From contig NZ_JAKJHZ010000011.1 of assembly GCF_021648885.1 (NCBI RefSeq), positions 124,001 to 188,000 of the forward strand: a stretch of 64,000 nucleotides of DNA. The letters run 5' to 3'. How positions within the stretch are numbered: the first letter of the stretch is position 1; the number at the start of each line of letters is the position of its first letter. Below the pieces are notes generated by a model. That model ran no database searches, was not told where the DNA came from, and worked only from the letters and a program-made list of their open reading frames with translations. Shown here in pieces: positions 16,762 to 25,478 of this stretch. This DNA is from Nocardioides potassii. GTDB lineage: Bacteria; Actinomycetota; Actinomycetes; Propionibacteriales; Nocardioidaceae. A program made the position numbers and the translations under genes.

Positions 16762-18553
16762 AGCGGGCGCTGTAGTCGCGGAAGCCGCGCCCGGCCTTGC
16801 GACCGAGGTAGCCGGCCGTGACCAGGTGCTCCAGCAGCGGCGCCGGCGCGAAGCCCGGCTCGCGGAACTCGAGGTAGAGCTCGCGCTGGATCGCCAGGGA
16901 CACGTCGTTGCCGACGACGTCGAGCAGCTCGAACGGTCCCATCGGCAGCGCACACCCGAGCTTCATGGCCGTGTCGATGTCGTCGGCGGTCGCGTAGTGC
17001 GCCTCGAGCATCTTCACCGCGTCGTTGAGGTAGGGGAACAGCAGCGCGTTGACGATGAAGCCCGAGCGGTCGCCGCAGCGCACCGCGACCTTGCCGACCC
17101 TCTCGCACAGGGCCAGGACGGTCTCGGTCACCGACTCGTCGGTCGCGACCGTCGAGACGACCTCGACGAGCTTCATGATCGCGGCCGGGTTGAAGAAGTG
17201 CATGCCGATGACGTCCTGCGGACGCTTGGTCACCTTGGCCATCGCGATGATCGGCAGCGAGGACGTGGTCGTCGCGAGGATCGCGCCGGGCTTGCAGATC
17301 TCGTCGAGGTTCTCGAAGAGCGTGGTCTTGATCGCCAGGTCCTCCGCGATCGCCTCGACGACGAGGTCGACGTCGCGCAGGTCGTCGAGCGCCGTGGTGC
17401 CCCGCACCCGGCCGAGCACCTCCGCCTTCTGCTCCTCGGTCGCGCGGCCGCGCTGGATCTGCTTGTCGAAGTTCCTGGTGATGGTCGCGACGACGCCGTC
17501 GACCTTGTCCTGGCCACGGCCGGTGAAGAGCACGTCGTAGCCGGCCTTGGCGAAGACCTCGACGATGCCGGCGGCCATCGTGCCGGTGCCGACGACGCCG
17601 ACCTGCCGGATGTCGTGGTGCAGCGTCGGCTTGTCGTCCTCGCTCGGCGTCTGGGCGTCGGCGACGACGACCGGGCTGTCGGGTGCCTCGTAGGTGTAGA
17701 AGCCGCGGCCCGACTTGCGACCCAGCAGCCCCGCGGTGACGTACTGCTTGAGGATCGGAGCGGGTGCGTGCAGGCGGTCACGCCCCTGCTTGTACATCGT
17801 GTCGAGGATCTCGTAGGCGGTGTCGAGGCCGATCAGGTCGAGCAGGGCGAGCGGACCCATCGGGTAGCCGCAGCCGAACCGCATCGCTGCGTCGATGTCC
17901 TCGCGCGAGGCGTACTTGCCCTCGTACATCGACACGGCGTGGTTGAGGTAGCCGAAGAGCAGGGTGTTGGCGATGAAGCCGGCCTTGTCCCCGCAGACGA
18001 CGGGGTCCTTGCCGAGGTCGCGGAGCAGGCGCTGGACGTCGTCGAGGACGCTGGGCTCGGTGACCACGGTCTTGATGATCTCGACCAGGTTCTGCACCGG
18101 CGCGGGGTTGAAGAAGTGCACGCCGATCACGCGGCCCGGCTTGGAGTTGGCCGTCGAGATCTCGGTGACGCTGAGCGAGGAGGTGTTGGTGGCCAGGACC
18201 GCGTCGTCGCGCACGATGCCGTCGAGCGTGGCGAAGATCGACTTCTTGATCGCGAGCGACTCGACCACGGCCTCGACGACGAGGTCCGCTGCGGACAGCG
18301 CAGCCATGTCGGTCGTCAGGGTGATCCGGCCGAGCAGCTCGTCCTGCTGCTCCACGGTCATCTTCTCGCGCTTCACCGCGCGCCCGGTGGAGTGCTCGAG
18401 ATGCTGGCGACCGCGCTCCACGGCGCCGTCGTTGACCTCGACCCCGATGACCTCGTAGCCGTTGCGGGCGAACACCTCCGCGATGCCGGCCCCCATGGTG
18501 CCGAGGCCGATCACGCCGACGGTGGAGAACTCGCGAGCAGCAGTGTCAGTCAT
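16760..18553 (-). CDS. tandem-fused 3-hydroxybutyryl-CoA dehydrogenase
   Basis: 597 aa, two complete 3-hydroxyacyl-CoA dehydrogenase units of about 290 residues in tandem. Unit 1: GLGTMGAG (16-23), acidic Glu39 at the end of strand 2, NTSS (123-126), catalytic His146 in HFFNP, Asn196. Unit 2: GTGTMAAG (322-329), TGRG instead of an acidic residue (344-347), TTSS, His452, Asn502. It oxidises or forms 3-hydroxybutyryl-CoA, the step between acetoacetyl-CoA and crotonyl-CoA. I use ATG 18553 (MTDTAA); an ATG lies nine bases upstream. Single-unit enzymes are ~285 aa, so this is a fusion. Confidence 0.92.
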   Translation of the reverse strand: MTDTAAREFSTVGVIGLGTMGAGIAEVFARNGYEVIGVEVNDGAVERGRQHLEHSTGRAVKREKMTVEQQDELLGRITLTTDMAALSAADLVVEAVVESLAIKKSIFATLDGIVRDDAVLATNTSSLSVTEISTANSKPGRVIGVHFFNPAPVQNLVEIIKTVVTEPSVLDDVQRLLRDLGKDPVVCGDKAGFIANTLLFGYLNHAVSMYEGKYASREDIDAAMRFGCGYPMGPLALLDLIGLDTAYEILDTMYKQGRDRLHAPAPILKQYVTAGLLGRKSGRGFYTYEAPDSPVVVADAQTPSEDDKPTLHHDIRQVGVVGTGTMAAGIVEVFAKAGYDVLFTGRGQDKVDGVVATITRNFDKQIQRGRATEEQKAEVLGRVRGTTALDDLRDVDLVVEAIAEDLAIKTTLFENLDEICKPGAILATTTSSLPIIAMAKVTKRPQDVIGMHFFNPAAIMKLVEVVSTVATDESVTETVLALCERVGKVAVRCGDRSGFIVNALLFPYLNDAVKMLEAHYATADDIDTAMKLGCALPMGPFELLDVVGNDVSLAIQRELYLEFREPGFAPAPLLEHLVTAGYLGRKAGRGFRDYSAR

Positions 18554-18600
18554 GCCACGCATGCTCCCACGCCTGTTGCGGGCAGCGGGTGTGGGAACCG

Positions 18601-19572
18601 TCACTCCGGAGCAGGCACGGGAGGCCGTACGACGACCACCTCGTCGCCCGGCCGTACCGGTCCGGGGCGCACCACCTTCGCGCACAGCCCGCGCAGCCGA
18701 CGCGGCTTGCCCTCGGGACTGTTGACGAAGGCCATCGCGTCCTTGCCGAACCGCGCGATGAACTTCCCGCACCCGTTGTGCGGCGTCTCGGTGACGACGA
18801 TGACCGCGCCGTCCGGTCCACCGATGTGCAGCTCGCTCCACGCCGGGAGGTTGTCGTGGGACAGGTCGAGGTCGACGTACATCTGGTCGCCGGCGAGGAC
18901 CTCCCGCTCGGGATCCTGGGCGAGGAACTGCACGAGCCCGTGGTGCATGAGGTTCAGCTGCATCTCCGGGTCCGGTGCGCCATCGGGCGCGTGCCGGTTG
19001 TGGCGCGTCGCCCAGCTGTCGCCGACGAGCCCCTCGACGAGGTCGAGCTGCCCCACCTCGAGCACCTCGCGCTGCCCGATCGCCGGCCGGCGGATCAGGG
19101 TCTTCAACGTGCCGATGTCACGAGGCGCGTCGAGCGTCGCCAGCCACGCGTCGAGCTCGGCGCCGGTCCGGTGGGCGCGCAGCACCCGGCGGACCAGCAC
19201 CCGACCCGGCTGGTCCGCGACGCCCAGCAGCGGTCCCGGGAGCGGCTCGTCCGCCGGGACGGCCGTGAATCCGAGGTCGGCGTACGACGCCGCCTCGGCC
19301 CCGGCGTACGGCGACGCGGTGAGCTGGCCGTAGCCCTTGGCCGAGAGCCGCTCGCAGACCGCCTCGACCAGCGCCCGGGTGTTTCCCCCGCCGATGTCGG
19401 CGCCGACGACGATCGAGTCGAGGTGCGCGTGCCCGTCGAGGAGGTCGACGCGGATGTGCCCGACGGGCGGGTCGCCGATGACCATCACCATGCCGGGGCG
19501 GGTGGCCTCGTGGACCAGGTCGAGCTGGGCGAGGTCGCGGCGGAGCGCGGGGCGCACCTCGTGGTCGGTCAC
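18601..19572 (-). CDS. GNAT-like / MOSC-domain fusion protein
   Basis: 323 aa from GTG 19572. Residues 1-115 resemble a GNAT acetyltransferase ([22 protein letters not shown], a possible CoA loop at 56-76, then YADLGFTAV). Residues ~135-316 are a MOSC domain: [28 protein letters not shown], and the conserved Cys268 in [16 protein letters not shown] proteins handle sulfur or molybdenum cofactor and reduce hydroxylamines. Frame and codon use are continuous across the junction. Leaderless start: TACAGT then six bases. Divergent from nucS with only 24 bases between start codons. Confidence 0.75.
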   Translation of the reverse strand: MTDHEVRPALRRDLAQLDLVHEATRPGMVMVIGDPPVGHIRVDLLDGHAHLDSIVVGADIGGGNTRALVEAVCERLSAKGYGQLTASPYAGAEAASYADLGFTAVPADEPLPGPLLGVADQPGRVLVRRVLRAHRTGAELDAWLATLDAPRDIGTLKTLIRRPAIGQREVLEVGQLDLVEGLVGDSWATRHNRHAPDGAPDPEMQLNLMHHGLVQFLAQDPEREVLAGDQMYVDLDLSHDNLPAWSELHIGGPDGAVIVVTETPHNGCGKFIARFGKDAMAFVNSPEGKPRRLRGLCAKVVRPGPVRPGDEVVVVRPPVPAPE

Positions 19573-19588
19573 GGGACCACTGTAGATT
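19573..19588. promoter_or_regulatory. overlapping divergent -10 boxes (MOSC fusion / nucS)
   Basis: Minus strand TACAGT (19584-19579), six bases, GTG 19572. Plus strand TAGATT (19583-19588), eight bases, GTG 19597. The two -10 hexamers share bases 19583-19584, so the promoters cannot be melted independently. Confidence 0.55.
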
Positions 19589-19596
19589 CGCCCGTC

Positions 19597-20286
19597 GTGA
19601 GGATCGTCGTGGCGCGCTGCCAGGTGGACTATGCCGGGCGGTTGACCGCCCACCTCCCCCTCGCGACGCGCGTGCTGATGCTCAAGTCCGACGGCTCGGT
19701 GCTGATCCACTCCGACGGCGGCTCCTACAAGCCGCTCAACTGGATGTCGCCGCCCTGCACCGTCAAGGAGGGTGTCGCCGAGGACGGCCGGCCCGAGTGG
19801 GTCGTGACCGCCGGCAAGACCGACGACACCTTGCGGATCCTCATCGACGAGGTGCTCCACGACAGCTCGCACGACCTCGGCGTCGACCCGGGCCTGCAGA
19901 AGGACGGTGTGGAGAAGCACCTCCAGGAGCTGCTCGCCGAGCACCCAGCCACCCTGGCCGACGGGCTCACGCTGGTGCGCCGCGAGTACATGACCGCCAT
20001 CGGCCCCGTCGACCTGATGTGCCGCGACGCCGACGGCCTCTCGGTCGCTGTGGAGATCAAGCGCCGCGGCGAGATCGACGGCGTCGAGCAGCTCACCCGC
20101 TACCTCGAGCTCCTCAACCGCGACCCGATCCTCAGCGCCAAGGGGCCGGTCCGCGGCATCTTCGCCGCCCAGGAGATCAAGCCCCAGGCCCGCGTCCTCG
20201 CCACCGATCGGGGCATCGCCTGCGCCCTCGTCGACTACGACGCCCTCCGCGGCATGGACGACGGCGCCGAGCACCGGCTGTTCTAG
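19597..20286 (+). CDS. nucS: mismatch-specific endonuclease NucS/EndoMS
   Basis: 229 aa. NucS makes double-strand cuts at mismatches and substitutes for MutS-MutL in most actinobacteria. The N-terminal DNA-binding half begins [16 protein letters not shown]; the RecB-like nuclease core shows GPVD (Asp139) and VEIK (Glu153, Lys155). The protein ends in RLF, similar to the clamp-binding tail reported for family members. GTG 19597 follows TAGATT by eight bases and gives the canonical N-terminus, so I rejected the much longer open frame upstream. The stop overlaps the convergent exonuclease gene by four bases. Confidence 0.95.
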   Translation: MRIVVARCQVDYAGRLTAHLPLATRVLMLKSDGSVLIHSDGGSYKPLNWMSPPCTVKEGVAEDGRPEWVVTAGKTDDTLRILIDEVLHDSSHDLGVDPGLQKDGVEKHLQELLAEHPATLADGLTLVRREYMTAIGPVDLMCRDADGLSVAVEIKRRGEIDGVEQLTRYLELLNRDPILSAKGPVRGIFAAQEIKPQARVLATDRGIACALVDYDALRGMDDGAEHRLF

Positions 20287-20891
20287 CCGCGATCGCGCGC
20301 CCGCCGCATCACCTCGACGAGCAGGTTCGCGTAGCCGCGGGCGTCGTCGATGGCGCGGTGGGTGTGGGGGACGTCGCCGAACCAGGCCTTCGGCAGGTCG
20401 TGGACCGAGAAGGTCGCCCAGTCACCGCCGGTGACACCGCAGGCGAGGCTCTTGAGGCAGAGCCCCGGGCCGTGGAACAGCGGGTCGTCGTCGTGGAGCG
20501 CCGGGCACACGGAGGTCGACGTGAACCGGCGCAGGTAGTAGTCGACGTACGGTCCGTCGAAGCCGAGCGGCGAGGCGACGAGCTCACGGTCGGGACCCAG
20601 GCTCCGCACCCACGCCACGAAGTCGGCCATCACCTGCGGTGCCGGCCGTGGGTCGGTCGTCGCGGCGGCGAGCACCTCGGGCGGCTGCGACTGCCACCAG
20701 GCCCACGTCTCGGGGTGCGGCTGCGCGCCGGGCAGCGGCTCCAGCACCGCCTCGAACTCCCCGACCTGGTCTCCGGACGCGGTGACGGCGACCGAGCCGA
20801 AGGACAACATGGAGTTCGGGCCCGGGGTGAAGCCGTCGACCTCGATGTCGGTGACGACGTAGACGCGCTCGGCGCTGGATGGGTGAGGCAT
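20283..20891 (-). CDS. DnaQ-like 3'-5' exonuclease
   Basis: 202 aa. DEDD nuclease motifs are visible: Exo [11 protein letters not shown] (Asp, Glu), an Exo II-like aspartate in [11 protein letters not shown], and Exo [17 protein letters not shown] (His and Asp, DEDDh type). The family trims RNA or DNA 3' ends; the substrate cannot be told. It is tail-to-tail with nucS (four-base overlap) and head-to-head with the DUF952 gene, 17 bases apart. Confidence 0.85.
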   Translation of the reverse strand: MPHPSSAERVYVVTDIEVDGFTPGPNSMLSFGSVAVTASGDQVGEFEAVLEPLPGAQPHPETWAWWQSQPPEVLAAATTDPRPAPQVMADFVAWVRSLGPDRELVASPLGFDGPYVDYYLRRFTSTSVCPALHDDDPLFHGPGLCLKSLACGVTGGDWATFSVHDLPKAWFGDVPHTHRAIDDARGYANLLVEVMRRARDRG

Positions 20892-20896
20892 GTCGC

Positions 20897-20908
20897 TACC
20901 CTCACACG
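20897..20908 (+). promoter_or_regulatory. -10 box of a leaderless promoter (DUF952 gene)
   Basis: TACCCT at 20897-20902, six bases, GTG 20909. On the other strand GAGGGT (20903-20898) precedes ATG 20891 by six bases and may serve the exonuclease gene. Confidence 0.45.
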
Positions 20909-21358
20909 GTGACCGACCGGGTGCCCGACCGCATCTTCCACGTCGCCACCGCGGCCGACTGGCGCCGGACCCTCGAGACCGGGACCTACACCACCTCGAC
21001 GGTCGGCCGCACGCTCGCCGAGGAGGGCTACATCCACGCGAGCCGGCGCGACCAGGTGCAAGGCGTCTTCGACCGCTACTACGCCGGTCTCGGCGAGGAC
21101 CTCGTGCTCCTGAGCATCGACCCGGCGCGGCTGACAGAGGCCGAGGTGCGTGTCGAGCCGGTGGGCGACGACACCTACCCCCACGTGTACGGCCCGATCA
21201 ACCGCCTGGCGGTCGTCGACGTCACGCCGTTGAACCGTCGCGGCGGCCGCGAGACGCTGATGTCGCTGTGGCTCAAGGGGATGGCCCTGCGGATGGGCAT
21301 CGCGATCGCCGTGATGCTGGTGATCGCGCTGGCGGTCCTCCTCGTGCGGCGGCCCTGA
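20909..21358 (+). CDS. DUF952 protein with C-terminal membrane helix
   Basis: 149 aa. Residues 1-~105 are a DUF952 domain (RIFHVATAADWRRTLETG, EEGYIHASRRDQV, YPHVYGPINRLAVVDV). The fold is related to ADP-ribosyl-handling proteins, but its role is unknown. Residues ~122-147 (RMGIAIAVMLVIALAVLLV) are a membrane helix ending RRP, so the domain should sit on the cytoplasmic face. Most DUF952 proteins are soluble and ~110 aa, so the anchor is an addition. GTG 20909 is used because of the leaderless -10 box. Its stop is one base from the phosphatase stop. Confidence 0.82.
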   Translation: MTDRVPDRIFHVATAADWRRTLETGTYTTSTVGRTLAEEGYIHASRRDQVQGVFDRYYAGLGEDLVLLSIDPARLTEAEVRVEPVGDDTYPHVYGPINRLAVVDVTPLNRRGGRETLMSLWLKGMALRMGIAIAVMLVIALAVLLVRRP

Positions 21359-21359
21359 C

Positions 21360-21971
21360 TCAGCCGACCGGGACGCCCGCCCAGCTCCGGCACACCCAGC
21401 CGTCACCGTCGGCCTCGAGCGCCACGACGCCGCAGTTGGGCATCGGCCGCTGGTGACCGTGGGTGCCGGGCAGGTTCCGCGCCAGCACGGAGAGGGCCAT
21501 GCTCATCACTCCTCCGTGGCTGACCACCAGCACCGACTCTCCCCGGTGCTCGTCGGCGATCTCGTCGAGCACCGTGGTCAGCCGCTCCAGGACCTCCGCG
21601 CCGCTCTCCCCGCCGGGGATGCGCGCGAGGTGGTCGCCCTCCACCCACGCGGCGAACGTCTCGGCGAACGGGTCGGGGTCGCCGGTGGTCCCGGCGGCGT
21701 CCCCGACACCGAACTCGCGCAGACCCTTCCGCACGACCACGTCCACGTCGAGGACGCCCGCGACGATCTCGGCGGTCTGCACGGCACGCGCCATGTCGCT
21801 CGCCCAGACACGGCTGATCCGCTCCGGCGCCAGCGTCGCCGCGAGGTCCTTGGCCTGCTGCCGGCCCAGCGGGCTCAGCCAGCCCCCGGCATCGCTCAGC
21901 AGCTCGCTCTCGTAGAGCGCCTCGCCGTGCCGGGCGACGAAGACCCGGGCCGCGCACTGGAGGTCAGTCAT
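21360..21971 (-). CDS. histidine phosphatase family protein
   Basis: 203 aa. Phosphoglycerate-mutase-like fold with the RHG motif in FVARHGEALYE (phosphohistidine), Arg in SDMARAVQTAEIV, acid/base Glu in LREFGVGDAAG, and the second His in VVSHGGVMSM. It dephosphorylates a small metabolite that cannot be identified from sequence. ATG 21971 gives the usual N-terminus; longer in-frame starts lie inside the upstream gene. Its start overlaps the oxidase gene by eight bases, so the two are translationally coupled. Confidence 0.88.
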   Translation of the reverse strand: MTDLQCAARVFVARHGEALYESELLSDAGGWLSPLGRQQAKDLAATLAPERISRVWASDMARAVQTAEIVAGVLDVDVVVRKGLREFGVGDAAGTTGDPDPFAETFAAWVEGDHLARIPGGESGAEVLERLTTVLDEIADEHRGESVLVVSHGGVMSMALSVLARNLPGTHGHQRPMPNCGVVALEADGDGWVCRSWAGVPVG

Positions 21972-22869
21972 CGGCCAGCCCCACCACGTCGTCGGCGCAG
22001 CCCCACGAGAGGGTGACCCCCGCACCGCCGTGGCCGTAGCAGTGGATGACCTCGCCGACCCGCTCGAGGCGCACCTCGGGCCGCGCCGGTCGCAGCCCCA
22101 CCTTGTGCCGTACGACACGCGCACCCTCGAGCTCGGGCACGAGCGCGCGGGCACGGTGCAGCACCTGCTCGGCGACCTCGGGATCGGGAGTGCGGCTCCA
22201 CTCGCCCTCGACGTCGGTCCCCCCGAGCACGATCTCGGCGGTCCGCGGGACGACGTAGGTCAGCCCGGCGCCGTCGAGCGTCCACCGGTCCAGCCCCACC
22301 TGCTCGACGACCACGACCTGGCCGCGCACGGGGGTCACCGACGGGTCCGCGCCGAAGTGGCGCGCACCGAGGCCGGTCGCGTTGACGACGAGGCTGCCGT
22401 CGTCGGGAAGCGCCGAGAGGTTCATCCGCGTGAGCGTGCCGCCGAGCTCCTCGACCCGCGCGACCAGCCAGCGCAGGTGCACCGGCATGTCGATGACGGG
22501 GGCGACGAAGGTCCAGCCGTCGGCGTAGCCGGGCGGCAAGGACGTCTCGCGGTCGAGCGACGGGATCGCCGTGCGCCACCAGGGGTCGGGCTGCGGCGAG
22601 CGGAGCACCTCGGTGCCGGTGAGCATCCGCACGCCGCTCCGCTCGTCTGCCGCGAGCCCCGCCAGGACGCCGTACGTCGTGGCGGACCAGGCGGTCACGC
22701 GGTCCTGCGGCAGCGCGCGGTACGGGTACCAGAGCGCCGCTGCCACCGCGGAGGTCGTCTCCAGCGGGAGGTCGCGAGCGACGACGTCCACCCGGTGCCC
22801 GGCCTCGAGCAGCCGCACGGCGCAGGTCAGCCCCACCACACCGGCCCCGACCACGATCACCCGTCGCAT
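21964..22869 (-). CDS. FAD-dependent D-amino acid oxidase-like enzyme
   Basis: 301 aa. Dinucleotide motif VVGAGVVGLTCAVRLLEAG at the N-terminus, VVNATGLGARHFG mid-protein, and a C-terminal GEVIHCYGHGGAGVTLSWG, matching the DAO C-terminal signature (YGHGGxGxTLxWG). It should oxidise D-amino acids, or possibly glycine or D-aspartate, to 2-oxo acids, NH3 and H2O2. The substrate-binding region around LRSPQPDPWW does not tell me which. First gene of a two-gene unit with the phosphatase. Confidence 0.9.
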   Translation of the reverse strand: MRRVIVVGAGVVGLTCAVRLLEAGHRVDVVARDLPLETTSAVAAALWYPYRALPQDRVTAWSATTYGVLAGLAADERSGVRMLTGTEVLRSPQPDPWWRTAIPSLDRETSLPPGYADGWTFVAPVIDMPVHLRWLVARVEELGGTLTRMNLSALPDDGSLVVNATGLGARHFGADPSVTPVRGQVVVVEQVGLDRWTLDGAGLTYVVPRTAEIVLGGTDVEGEWSRTPDPEVAEQVLHRARALVPELEGARVVRHKVGLRPARPEVRLERVGEVIHCYGHGGAGVTLSWGCADDVVGLADD

Positions 22870-22905
22870 GACGGGGAGTCTGCCAGTCAGGGTCGACGCG
22901 CCGGC

Positions 22906-24936
22906 TCAGTCGAGGTCGTTGGCCTTGCGGATCACGTCGACGAACCCGCCCATGATCTCGGTGAGTCCGAAGTCCTTGGGCGTGTACACCGCGGCGACAC
23001 CCCGCTCGACGAGTGCCCTGGCGTCCGAGGACGGGATGATCCCGCCGACGATCACCGGGACGTCCCCGAGCCCGGCCGCCTCGAGGCCGTCGAGGACGTC
23101 GGGCACGAGCTCCATGTGGGAGCCGGAGAGGATCGAGAGACCGACGAGGTGCACGTCCTCGGCGACGGCGGCCGCGACGATCTGGTCGGGCGTGAGCCGG
23201 ATGCCCTGGTAGATCACCTCGAAGCCCGCGTCGCGGGCACGGACGGCGACCTGCTCGGCACCGTTGGAGTGTCCGTCGAGACCGGGCTTGCCGACGAGGA
23301 CGCGCAGCCGCCCGCCGAGCTCCTCACCGGTGGCCCTGACGCGCTCCCGTACGGCGCTCAGCTCGGCGCCGGCCTCGGCCACACCGACGGCGCCCGTGAC
23401 GCCCGTGGGAGCGCGGAACTCGCCGAACACCTCACGCAGCGCACCGGCCCACTCCCCCGTGGTCGCGCCGGCGCGTGCCGCGACGAGGGTCGGCCCGACC
23501 AGGTTGGCGTCGGTCTTGGCGGCCTCCTGCAGCGCGGCGAGGGCCTCCGCGACCTCGGCCTCGTCGCGCTGGGCCTTCCAGGCCGCGAGCGAGTCGAGCG
23601 CGGACTGCTCGGCAGCCGGGTCGGCGGCCATGATCGCGGAGTCGAGGTCCGCGGTCAGCGGCGACGGCTCGGTGGTCTCGTACCGGTTGACCCCGACGAT
23701 GACCTCCTCGCCCGACTCGATCCGCGCGCGACGGGCGGCGTGGGCGGAGACCAGCGCCTCCTTCATGTAGCCGGACTCGACGGCGGCGATCGCGCCGCCC
23801 ATGGCCTGCACGCGGTCGATCTCGGCCTTCGCACCGGCGACCAGCTCGGCGACCTTGGCCTCGATCACGTGGCTGCCGGCGAAGATGTCGTCGTACTCCA
23901 GCAGGTCCGACTCGAACGCCAGCACCTGCTGCAGGCGCAGCGACCACTGCTGGTCCCACGGCCGCGGCAGGCCGAGCGCCTCGTTCCAGGCGGGCAGCTG
24001 CACCGCGCGCGCCCGGGCGTCCTTCGACAGCGTCACGCCGAGCATCTCGAGCACGATCCGCTGGACGTTGTTCTCCGGCTGGGCCTCGGTGAGGCCGAGC
24101 GAGTTGACCTGGACGCCGTAGCGGAAGCGCCGCATCTTCTCGTCCTGCACGCCGTAGCGCTCGCGGGTGATCTCGTCCCACAGCTGCACGAAGGCCCGCA
24201 TCTTGCAGGTCTCCTCGATGAAGCGGACGCCCGCGTTGACGAAGAACGAGATCCGGCCGACGACCTTCTCGAAGTCTTCCTCGGACACCTGGCCGCTGTT
24301 CCTCACCTCGTCGAGGACTGCGATGGCGGTGCACAGCGCGTAGGCGAGCTCCTGCACCGGCGTCGCGCCGGCCTCCTGCAGGTGGTAGCTGCAGATGTTG
24401 ATCGGGTTCCACTTCGGGATCTCGTGGACCGTGTAGGCGATCATGTCGCTGATCAGGCGGAGCGAGTGCTGCGGGCCGAAGACGTAGGTCCCCCGCGACA
24501 GGTACTCCTTGATGATGTCGTTCTGCGTGGTCCCGGCGAGCAGGTGCGCGACCTCGCTCGGCTCGAGGTCGGGGTTCTGCTCCTCGGCGACGACCTGGTA
24601 CATCGCGAGCAGCCACATCGCGGTCGCGTTGATCGTCATCGAGGTGTTCATCTCGGTGAGCGGGATGTCGGCGAAGAGCTTGCGCATCTCGCCGAGGTGC
24701 GGGACGGGTACGCCGACCTTGCCCACCTCGCCGCGGCTGAGCGGGCTGTCGGGGTCGTAGCCGGTCTGCGTGGGTAGGTCGAAGGCGACGCTGAGGCCGG
24801 TCTGCCCCTTGGCCAGGTTGGTCCGGTAGAGCGCGTTGGACGCCTCGGCCGTGGAGTGCCCGGCGTAGGTGCGCATCACCCAGGGACGGTCCTTCGCGGG
24901 CCGCTCGGTGCTCGTGGCGCCGTCAGAGTCGCTCAT
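22906..24936 (-). CDS. ecm: ethylmalonyl-CoA mutase (B12-dependent)
   Basis: 676 aa. Coenzyme-B12 mutase that converts (2R)-ethylmalonyl-CoA to (2S)-methylsuccinyl-CoA. The catalytic TIM barrel starts WVMRTYAGHSTAEASNALYR, characteristic of Ecm/MeaA rather than methylmalonyl-CoA mutase. The C-terminal cobalamin domain has the DxHxxG motif (DGHSNG, residues ~554-559), SGSHMELV and VIVGGIIP. The large and B12 domains are on one chain. The leaderless promoter is TACCCT six bases before ATG. Together with ccr, the epimerase, meaB and the adenosyltransferase it forms the pathway core in this window. Confidence 0.95.
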   Translation of the reverse strand: MSDSDGATSTERPAKDRPWVMRTYAGHSTAEASNALYRTNLAKGQTGLSVAFDLPTQTGYDPDSPLSRGEVGKVGVPVPHLGEMRKLFADIPLTEMNTSMTINATAMWLLAMYQVVAEEQNPDLEPSEVAHLLAGTTQNDIIKEYLSRGTYVFGPQHSLRLISDMIAYTVHEIPKWNPINICSYHLQEAGATPVQELAYALCTAIAVLDEVRNSGQVSEEDFEKVVGRISFFVNAGVRFIEETCKMRAFVQLWDEITRERYGVQDEKMRRFRYGVQVNSLGLTEAQPENNVQRIVLEMLGVTLSKDARARAVQLPAWNEALGLPRPWDQQWSLRLQQVLAFESDLLEYDDIFAGSHVIEAKVAELVAGAKAEIDRVQAMGGAIAAVESGYMKEALVSAHAARRARIESGEEVIVGVNRYETTEPSPLTADLDSAIMAADPAAEQSALDSLAAWKAQRDEAEVAEALAALQEAAKTDANLVGPTLVAARAGATTGEWAGALREVFGEFRAPTGVTGAVGVAEAGAELSAVRERVRATGEELGGRLRVLVGKPGLDGHSNGAEQVAVRARDAGFEVIYQGIRLTPDQIVAAAVAEDVHLVGLSILSGSHMELVPDVLDGLEAAGLGDVPVIVGGIIPSSDARALVERGVAAVYTPKDFGLTEIMGGFVDVIRKANDLD

Positions 24937-24972
24937 GGCGACAGGGTAGGGCGGTGGTTACCCGCCAGTCAG
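24937..24972 (-). promoter_or_regulatory. leaderless promoter of ecm
   Basis: Minus strand -10 TACCCT (24948-24943), six bases, ATG 24936. A CTGACT -35-like hexamer sits 18 bases upstream of the -10. Confidence 0.55.
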
Positions 24973-25002
24973 CGGCGTGTGACAAGTGCCTCAGAGCGCT
25001 GG

Positions 25003-25311
25003 TCAGGCGGTCGCGGCGGCCCGCTCGACCTCGATGGCGTGGGCGAGCCGGGCGAGGTGGGCCATCCGGCGCACGGCGGGGCCGGGGTTGCGGATCGTCA
25101 GGTGGTGCCCGTGCAGCCACGCATGACGGGTGGCGACCGCCAGCAGGCGTAGCGCGGTGACGTCGATCGTGGTCACGTGGGTCATGTCGACGACGACCTC
25201 GTCGTCGGGCCCGTCGAGGACCGCGTAGATCGCCGTACGTACTTCCCACGTGCTGCGGACGTCGAAGGCGCCGTGCAGGACCAGCGTGGGTCCGTCCGAG
25301 ATGATGTCCAT
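25003..25311 (-). CDS. STAS-domain anti-sigma factor antagonist-like protein
   Basis: 102 aa single STAS domain: TLVLHGAFDVRSTWEVRTAIY, then the phosphorylation-loop region VTTIDVTALRLLA, where Thr stands at the usual phospho-Ser position. Such proteins sequester anti-sigma kinases when unphosphorylated and control stress sigma factors. No kinase or sigma gene is adjacent, so the partner must be elsewhere. It has a clear Shine-Dalgarno (GGGAGGAG), unlike many neighbours. Confidence 0.82.
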   Translation of the reverse strand: MDIISDGPTLVLHGAFDVRSTWEVRTAIYAVLDGPDDEVVVDMTHVTTIDVTALRLLAVATRHAWLHGHHLTIRNPGPAVRRMAHLARLAHAIEVERAAATA

Positions 25312-25465
25312 CGGGTGCTCCTCCCGACGTCCCCCGACGTCGCTTCGTGACCTGTGTCACTCCTACGACGCTGTTGTACCCGCCCGGGTTGCATCCATGC
25401 CGGAACTCGTCGGCGAGTTGCGGGGATTCGTCACACCAGCCCCACCCGTCACGCCGCGCGCGGAC

Positions 25466-25478
25466 TAGGCTCCGCTCC
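25466..25478 (+). promoter_or_regulatory. -10 box of a leaderless promoter (adenosyltransferase)
   Basis: TAGGCT at 25466-25471, seven bases, ATG 25479. Confidence 0.55.
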
